Assembly (NCBI RefSeq): GCF_900104085.1 | Contig: NZ_FNLD01000003.1 | Span: 679,001 to 743,000 of the forward strand | Reading direction: 5' to 3' | Origin: Pseudoxanthomonas sp. CF125 | GTDB taxonomy: Bacteria > Pseudomonadota > Gammaproteobacteria > Xanthomonadales > Xanthomonadaceae | Length of the DNA: 64,000 nucleotides | Part shown: positions 59,501 to 64,000 of the stretch, one piece after another | How the letters are laid out: each line of letters starts with the position of its first letter | How positions within the stretch are numbered: the stretch's first letter is position 1 | Notes under the pieces: generated by a model | Database searches by the model: none | Seen by the model: only the letters and a program-made list of their open reading frames with translations | Told to the model about the DNA's origin: nothing | Made by a program: the position numbers and the translations under genes

Positions 59501-60260
59501 TCAAGCCGCCACCGGGCATTTCGAAATCTTCCGGCAGCACGATGCGGCGCGCGAACGGATTCACTTCCACCGAAGCCGACGATTCCACCGTTTCTGCGAT
59601 GGTCTTGAAGCCGATCCAGCGCCCGGTGTAGCGGCTCATCGCCCAACCGACCAGGCCCAGGTCCAGAATGTCCTGCACGCCGGCCGGGTTCAGCACCGGC
59701 ATCATCGCGCTGACGAATTCGTCTTCCGAACCATGCGGCAGGGTGGAGCTGCGGCAGTTGTGGTCGTCGGCGGCCATGGCCAGCACGCCGCCATGCCTGG
59801 AAGTGCCGGCGGCGTTGCCGTGCTTGAACACATCGCCGCAACGGTCCACGCCGGGGCCCTTGCCGTACCACATCGAGTACACGCCCTCGACCTTGGCGCC
59901 GGGGAACAGGTTGGTCTGCTGCGTGCCCCAGACCATGGTCGCGCCCAGGTCCTCGTTGAGGCCGGGCACGAACTTCACCTGCGCTTCGCCCAGATGTTTC
60001 TTGGCCCGCCACAATTCCAGGTCGAAGCCGCCCAGCGGCGAGCCGCGATAGCCGCTGATGAAGCCAGCGGTGTTCAGCCCCGCGGCCTGGTCGCGCAGGC
60101 GCTGCATCAGCGGCAGGCGCACCAGCGCCTGCACCCCGCTCAGATAGATGCGGCCGTCGGTGCGGGTGTATTTGTGTTCCAGGGTGTAGTCGTTGTCCAG
60201 CATGTCGATCGCCGGGGTGTTGGCGGAAGACGGCGAGGTGAGTTCGGCAGTGCTGGTCAT
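56550..60260 (-). CDS. Indolepyruvate ferredoxin oxidoreductase, fused alpha-beta
   Basis: A 1,236-residue fused enzyme that oxidatively decarboxylates aryl- or branched-chain 2-oxo acids to acyl-CoA. Order: pyrimidine domain (GFISGYRGSPLGGFD), a long linker, the TPP-binding domain (HYCSGCPHNTSTVVPEGSRALGGIGCHYM, then GGEGVTWSGQAPF and NITYKILYNDAVAMTGGQPVDG), and an iron-sulfur region (CEGCGDCG, CNKDYSCVNGFCPSF). The gamma domain follows (LITGVGGTGVVTIGALLG). Single-chain forms of this size are common in proteobacteria. About residues 975-1015 (PPGEWETSEWASP... to ...NSGDSN) look like a lineage-specific insert. The ATG at 60260 begins a short variable leader. Confidence 0.93.
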   Translation of the reverse strand: MTSTAELTSPSSANTPAIDMLDNDYTLEHKYTRTDGRIYLSGVQALVRLPLMQRLRDQAAGLNTAGFISGYRGSPLGGFDLELWRAKKHLGEAQVKFVPGLNEDLGATMVWGTQQTNLFPGAKVEGVYSMWYGKGPGVDRCGDVFKHGNAAGTSRHGGVLAMAADDHNCRSSTLPHGSEDEFVSAMMPVLNPAGVQDILDLGLVGWAMSRYTGRWIGFKTIAETVESSASVEVNPFARRIVLPEDFEMPGGGLNIRWPDPPLDQEMRLHRYAVKAAQAFARANGVDRIVLDSPRARLGIVTTGKSYLDVLQALEYLGLDEAACADIGIRVYKVGMTWPLEPVGIANFAHGLEDIVVVEEKRAFIERQMKEQFYNWPASAGPRPSIVGKYDEAGEWILPSTGELTPATIAGVIGRRIQRFFTTESIEQRLRWMEEKEAEMALPRANFPRVPHYCSGCPHNTSTVVPEGSRALGGIGCHYMVTWMDRDTDTFTHMGGEGVTWSGQAPFTETEHVFQNLGDGTFFHSGSLAVRQSVATGVNITYKILYNDAVAMTGGQPVDGTLSVPQIAHMMRAEGVQTIVVVSDEIGKWNKPEIFPSGVEFFDRKRLDEVQKQLREVKGVSILIYDQVCATEKRRRRKRGKLADPQKRVMVNTLVCEGCGDCGVKSFCVSVLPKETEFGRKREIDQSNCNKDYSCVNGFCPSFVTVHGGGPRKGKKKDPTELLASLPAPVFKADFQQPWNILITGVGGTGVVTIGALLGMAGHLEGKGASVLDQTGLAQKGGAVTTHIRIARTPEHIHAVRIAAGEADVVLGCDMVVVNDYWVLSKVRGERSQVVLNTYQAMPGTFTTRPDMEFPAAGIVSAVTQALGGRAPLQVDATVLATALLGDAIAANLFMLGYAWQQGLVPISFEAIMRAVELNGAAIEMNRQAFAWGRLAVVNPVAVAEAAGVIHNTQTESERTPHRNLQILPPGEWETSEWASPSAPRTPDNEHEVRGLQDANSGDSNLAFLPLDDLRLSRSLDELIQRRVAFLTEYQNAAYAQRYSALVDKARDAEHVRAPGSTALSEAVARYFFKLMAYKDEYEVARLYTSGDFKRKLEQQFDGDYKLHFHLAPPLLAKKDAQGRLIKQEFGPWVFSAFKLMAKFRFLRGGMFDIFGYTEERKGERKLIGDYEKTIGALLASLNAGNLPLAAEIASIPEHIRGYGHVKEAHLHKAKAKEAALLDKWNNPREIPIVQAA

Positions 60261-60424
60261 GGCTGGCCCGGGGGATTGGAGACGGCTGGCGGCGCCGGCA
60301 TGGCCCGGCGCAGGGTGCGGAATTGTATCAGCGCGGTAATATGTGACCGATTTCGCTCACCGGTTGTGCGCTGCAGCGGGTAGGATGGGTTTGGGGAGGT
60401 CGTTTTGTGGTTAGGGGAAGTTGC

Positions 60425-61063
60425 GTGAATCTATTTCGAATTTTTCAGGCCGCGATGCTGGTCTCGCTGGCGTTGTCCGCTGCCGTCGCGCAGGGACAAA
60501 CGATGACCAAGCCCAAGGAATTCTATTTCGATCAGGACGTCTCGACCGTCCGCAAGATCGTGGTGGCGCAAGGCGAAGGCGAGGCCCTGGCCGCCGAGCT
60601 GGTAAAAATGCGCGACCGCGGCCGCAAGTCGATCGAAGCGACGGCGCAGCTGGCCCATATCGCTCTGTCCGACAATCGTGCCGAGCTGGGCAAGACGCTA
60701 TACGAGCAGGCGGTCTCGGGCACAGCCCAGAACAGCAGCATCGGACGGGCGGTGCGCTGGAACTACGCCTGGGACCTGTACCGCAACGCTGACTATGCGC
60801 AGGCTTTCGGCTTGTGGAACGATCTGGCGGCGGGTTTCGGTACCCCGGCCTGGTTGCCGCCGACGATGGCGCTGTCGTTGTGGAGTCTGGACCGCAAGGC
60901 CGAGGCCGTGCAGTGGTATGCGGCGGCGGTGCGGACCGAGCCGGCCCTATGGAGCGACCCCGCCAATTTCGCGCAATTGTTGCCGGAATGGCGCGAACAG
61001 GACCGGGCTCGCCTGATCGAAGTCCATGCGGCCTGGCAAGCGAATCCGCCAGCCTGGCCGTAG
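60425..61063 (+). CDS. Exported TPR-like protein
   Basis: A 212-residue protein with an N-terminal signal (FRIFQAAMLVSLALSAAVAQG). The remainder is all helical with TPR-like periodicity: AELVKMRDRGRKSIEATAQLAHIALSDNRAELGKTLYEQAV, then WNYAWDLYRNADYAQAFGLWNDLAAGFG and MALSLWSLDRKAEAVQWYAAAVRTEP. It probably acts as a binding scaffold in the periplasm; no partner is evident. The GTG at 60425 is preceded by GGGGAAG and starts the signal peptide. Confidence 0.8.
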   Translation: MNLFRIFQAAMLVSLALSAAVAQGQTMTKPKEFYFDQDVSTVRKIVVAQGEGEALAAELVKMRDRGRKSIEATAQLAHIALSDNRAELGKTLYEQAVSGTAQNSSIGRAVRWNYAWDLYRNADYAQAFGLWNDLAAGFGTPAWLPPTMALSLWSLDRKAEAVQWYAAAVRTEPALWSDPANFAQLLPEWREQDRARLIEVHAAWQANPPAWP

Positions 61064-61136
61064 TCCGGCGACCGCATGAGAGAATCGTCGGCGTCCGGGC
61101 CCCCGGACCCTGGCGATCTTTTTGCGCTTCCGGACA

Positions 61137-61832
61137 ATGATCAGCAACGAACTCGATATCGGACCCCTGCGGGAAAGGCTGAAAAGCCATCGCCGCCTGC
61201 AAGTACTGGACTTCCTGCAAGAGCCGGCTGCGGACAGGTTGCATGCCTGCCTGCGCGATGAAGTGCCTTGGGAAATAGCCCAGCGCGCCGATCTACCGGC
61301 GCCAGTACATCCTTTGCCGATGCCGGGAGCGCCCGAAGAAGCAGCGTTGTTGGAAGCGGCCTACCAGCGCGCCAGGATGGGTTTCGAATTCGTCTACGAC
61401 CGCTACCGGATGGTCGATGCGCGCCGCGAAGGCCGCGAGCCGGGGCTGGTCCTTCACGTGGTGCTCGACTTCCTCAACAGTCCGCAGTTCCTCGATTTCG
61501 CGCGGGAACTCACCGGCGATTCGGCGATACGCATGGTAAGCGCGCAGGCCGCGAGATATCGTCCGGGGCATTTCCTCACCTTGCATAGCGACAAAGCGCA
61601 GGACGAAGACCGCGCGTTCGCCTACGTGATCAACCTTACCCGAGGGTGGCAATCGGATTGGGGTGGATTGCTGCAGTTTGTGGAGAAGGGCCAGCGGATC
61701 AGCGACACCTTCGTTCCGCACTGGAACTCGCTGAGCCTGTTCCAGGTGCCGCAGGCGCATCAGGTCAGCTTGGTGGCGCCATGGGCGAAAGAAGCCCGCT
61801 ATAGCATTACCGGCTGGTTCCGGCGCAGCTGA
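61137..61832 (+). CDS. 2OG-Fe(II) dioxygenase-family protein
   Basis: A 231-residue double-stranded beta-helix protein. The iron triad is visible: His and Asp in LTLHSDKAQDEDR and the distal His in QAHQVSLVAPW. RYSITGWFRR supplies the Arg that should hold the 2-oxoglutarate carboxylate. This is the prolyl-4-hydroxylase/OGFOD1-like type. The substrate is unknown. It starts with ATG at 61137, 73 bp after the TPR gene. Confidence 0.9.
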   Translation: MISNELDIGPLRERLKSHRRLQVLDFLQEPAADRLHACLRDEVPWEIAQRADLPAPVHPLPMPGAPEEAALLEAAYQRARMGFEFVYDRYRMVDARREGREPGLVLHVVLDFLNSPQFLDFARELTGDSAIRMVSAQAARYRPGHFLTLHSDKAQDEDRAFAYVINLTRGWQSDWGGLLQFVEKGQRISDTFVPHWNSLSLFQVPQAHQVSLVAPWAKEARYSITGWFRRS

Positions 61833-61918
61833 TAAGTTTGCCTACGCTATACCCGTCCGCGGCACGCTCGGCAGCATGCCTTCGCGCCAATAACGAAACC
61901 AATTTGCGGAGAACGACG

Positions 61919-63622
61919 ATGCGCATCGCGATACTGCTTCTGCTGACGTTGTCGGCGGCCCTGTCCGCCAGTGCCGCCGACCGCATCACCGGGCGCGATT
62001 TCGCCACCCGTTCGGAAGTCATCGCGCCGCACGCGATGGCGGCCACTTCGCATCCTTTGGCCACGCAGATCGCGCTGGAGGTGATGAAGCAGGGCGGCAG
62101 CGCGGTCGATGCGGCCATCGCCGCCAATGCCGCGCTGGGATTGATGGAGCCCACCGGCAATGGGATGGGCGGCGACTTGTTCGCCATCGTCTGGGATCCG
62201 AAGACCAGGAAGCTTTACGGCTACAACGGTTCGGGCCGTTCGCCCAAATCGCTGACGCTCGATTATTTCCAGAAGCAGGGCCTCACCGACATCCCGCCGC
62301 TGGGTCCGTTGCCGGTCAGCGTGCCGGGCGCGGTGGACGGCTGGTTCGCCCTGCACGGCCGCTTCGGCAAGGTGCCGATGAAAGACGTGCTGGCGCCGGC
62401 CATCCGCTATGCGCGCGAAGGCCATCCAGTCGCCGAGACCATCGCTTATTACTGGGCCCGTTCGGTGCCGCGTCTGTCCAAGTACCCGGGCTTCAGCGAA
62501 CAGTTCACCGTCGGCGGGCGCGCCCCGCGTACCGGCGAGTTGTGGAAGAACCCCAACCTGGCCGACACCCTGCAGAAGATTTCCGACGGCGGCCGCGATG
62601 CCTTCTACAAGGGCGACATCGCCCACACCATCGGTGACTACTTCAAGGCCAACGGCGGTTTCCTGAGTTACGAGGACCTGGCCGCGCACCAGGGCGAATG
62701 GGTGGAGCCGGTCAGCACCAACTACCGCGGCTACGACGTCTGGGAATTGCCGCCCAACGGCCAGGGCATCGCCGCGCTGCAGATGCTCAACGTGCTGGAA
62801 GGCTACGACTTCTCCAAGATTCCCTACGCCAGCGCCGAACACGTACATCTGTTCGTGGAAGCCAAGAAACTCGCCTTCGCCGACCGCGCGCGCTGGTACG
62901 CCGATCCCGCGTTCCAGCCGGCGCCGGTGGCCAAACTGATCTCCAAGCCGTACGCCGCGCAGCGCCGCAAGCTGATCTCGACCGACAAGGTGCTGAAGGA
63001 AGTGCAGCCCGGCACGCCGGCGGAACTGGATGAAGGCGACACCATCTACCTGACCACCGCCGACGCCCACGGCATGATGGTGTCGCTGATCCAGTCCAAC
63101 TACCGCGGCATGGGCAGCGGCATGGCGCCGCCAGGGCTGGGCTTCATCCTGCAGGACCGTGGCGAGATGTTCGTACTCAAGCCCGGCCATCCGAACACCT
63201 ACGAACCCGGCAAGCGTCCCTTCCAGACCATCATTCCCGCGTTCATCACCAAGGACGGCAAGCCCCTGATCAGCTTCGGCCTGATGGGCGGCGCGATGCA
63301 GCCGCAGGGGCACGTGCAGATCGTGATGAACCTCATCGATTTCGGGATGAACCTGCAGGAAGCCGGCGACGCCCCGCGCATCCAGCACGAGAACGACACC
63401 GAACCTACCGGCCAGAACACGGCGATGGGCGACGGCGGGGTGGTGCAGCTGGAAAGCGGATTTCCTTACGAAACCGTGCGCGCATTGATGGACAAGGGCC
63501 ACCATCTGGAATGGGCGCTGGGGCCTTATGGCGGTTACCAGGCGATCCGTCGCGATCCGCAGACCGGCGTGTATTTCGGCGCATCGGAAAGTCGCAAGGA
63601 CGGGCAGGCGGCGGGGTATTGA
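61919..63622 (+). CDS. ggt: Gamma-glutamyltransferase (Ggt-type, exported)
   Basis: A 567-residue periplasmic Ntn hydrolase, made as a proenzyme that cuts itself into two subunits. Signal peptide ~20 residues. Blocks: QGGSAVDAAIAANAALGLMEPTGNGMGGDLFAIVW, GYNGSGRSP, PVSVPGAVDGWFALHGRFGK. The autocleavage Thr is probably Thr375 in GDTIYLTTAD. E. coli Ggt has TTHYS here, so the second Thr is replaced by Ile, as in other members of this subclass. It would hydrolyse glutathione and other gamma-glutamyl compounds. Start ATG 61919 has GGAG 7 bp upstream. Confidence 0.92.
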   Translation: MRIAILLLLTLSAALSASAADRITGRDFATRSEVIAPHAMAATSHPLATQIALEVMKQGGSAVDAAIAANAALGLMEPTGNGMGGDLFAIVWDPKTRKLYGYNGSGRSPKSLTLDYFQKQGLTDIPPLGPLPVSVPGAVDGWFALHGRFGKVPMKDVLAPAIRYAREGHPVAETIAYYWARSVPRLSKYPGFSEQFTVGGRAPRTGELWKNPNLADTLQKISDGGRDAFYKGDIAHTIGDYFKANGGFLSYEDLAAHQGEWVEPVSTNYRGYDVWELPPNGQGIAALQMLNVLEGYDFSKIPYASAEHVHLFVEAKKLAFADRARWYADPAFQPAPVAKLISKPYAAQRRKLISTDKVLKEVQPGTPAELDEGDTIYLTTADAHGMMVSLIQSNYRGMGSGMAPPGLGFILQDRGEMFVLKPGHPNTYEPGKRPFQTIIPAFITKDGKPLISFGLMGGAMQPQGHVQIVMNLIDFGMNLQEAGDAPRIQHENDTEPTGQNTAMGDGGVVQLESGFPYETVRALMDKGHHLEWALGPYGGYQAIRRDPQTGVYFGASESRKDGQAAGY

Positions 63623-63627
63623 TCGTC

Positions 63628-63701
63628 GTAGGAGCGAGCCCTGCCCGCGACGCTCCTGAATGATCTCTCGGAAAAGCGTCGCGGGCAGGGCCCGCTCCTA
63701 C
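63628..63701. repeat. Paired-hairpin repeat, family A/B variant
   Basis: GTAGGAGCGAGCCCTGCCCG and its inverse ending GGCCCGCTCCTAC, 74 bp, at the convergent junction of ggt and the AAA ATPase gene. Confidence 0.9.
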
Positions 63702-63714
63702 ATCTCCTGCGCGA

Positions 63715-64000
63715 TCAGTCGGCCGGCACGGTGCGTTCGCTGGCCCACGCGCGCAGCGCCGACACCTGTTCGGCCATGATCACCGACAGCGGCCGCGTGT
63801 TGCGGATTTCCTGCATCAGCAAATCGGTATCCAGCGCCTTCTGTTCCGCATGGGCGGTGTAAAGCGCGGCGACGATGGCCTGTTCTATCTCCGCGCCCGA
63901 GAAGCCGTTGCTGGCCGCGGCCAGGGCGGGCAACGCGAAGTCCTCGGGTTCCAGCTTGCGCCGGGTCAGATGCAGGCGCAGCACTTCCACGCGCGTATCG
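63715..64000 (-). CDS. AAA+ ATPase (Ycf46-like), C-terminal end, partial
   Basis: The last ~94 codons of a gene that continues past the right edge. It encodes TRVEVLRLHLTRRKLEPEDF, then ALAAASNGFSGAEIEQAIVAALYTAHAEQKALDTDLLMQEIRNTRPLSVIMAEQVSALRAW. This is the lid part of an AAA domain, with the GFSGAEIE sensor 2 helix, of the Ycf46-like group. The ATPase core is outside the window. The family's role is not well defined. Confidence 0.8.
   Translation of the reverse strand, partial: DTRVEVLRLHLTRRKLEPEDFALPALAAASNGFSGAEIEQAIVAALYTAHAEQKALDTDLLMQEIRNTRPLSVIMAEQVSALRAWASERTVPAD

Noticed and set aside
56538-60383. A 1,281-codon plus-strand frame
   Set aside because: It mirrors the IorAB gene and has no recognisable domain.

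Overview
This is 64 kb of GC-rich chromosome, most consistent with a Lysobacter-like member of the Xanthomonadaceae/Lysobacteraceae. That placement is inferred from gene content and codon use: gltB-gltD, fused indolepyruvate oxidoreductase, tandem I78 inhibitor lipoproteins, a GH5 endoglucanase, secreted M61 and MltB-type enzymes, and many dispersed paired-hairpin repeats. No rRNA, tRNA, CRISPR array, intact insertion sequence or phage module was seen.

Layout. 1-5.5 kb (+): the end of recB, then recD, folE, a YchJ-type protein, an MFS transporter and a hexose-6-phosphate mutarotase. 5.5-15 kb (-): small exported proteins, a BenE transporter with a two-domain methylglyoxal synthase, then a run of small accessory genes (GGCT, DUF4272, GNAT, DUF2798, membrane and orphan proteins, a VOC remnant). 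These are separated by degenerate attC-like sites, which looks like an eroded integron cassette array without an integrase. 15.2-27.5 kb (-): GH5 cellulase, gltD, gltB, two I78 lipoproteins and an MrfB/MrfA-type nuclease-helicase pair. 27.7-31.6 kb (+): a 1,277-residue M48 membrane peptidase. 31.8-43.1 kb (-): an operon-like block that begins with a Tat-targeted TldD-like protein and a TldE-like partner. It continues with DUF4159, a MoxR ATPase, DUF58, a BatA-like protein, a small Phe-Ala repeat ORF, DUF4175 and a large membrane protein. 43.3-64 kb: GH43, a COG2509 flavoprotein, NYN-OST-HTH, a DUF938 methyltransferase, an MBOAT/SGNH acyl-transfer pair, M61 peptidase, lytic transglycosylase, IorAB, a 2OG oxygenase, gamma-glutamyltransferase and the end of an AAA ATPase.

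Two themes stand out. First, paired-hairpin elements sit in most junctions. Four of five convergent junctions carry a compact 74-79 bp element. Inside operons the elements are crossed by small open frames that overlap the upstream stop and the downstream start (gltB/gltD, mrfA/mrfB, BatA-like/DUF4175), and similar elements lie in frame inside recD and mrfB. Second, the TldD/TldE-MoxR-DUF58-DUF4175 block is the best candidate for a poorly described multi-component system, perhaps ATPase-driven assembly or peptide processing at the inner membrane. All functional assignments come from reading the sequence by eye; no database search was possible.
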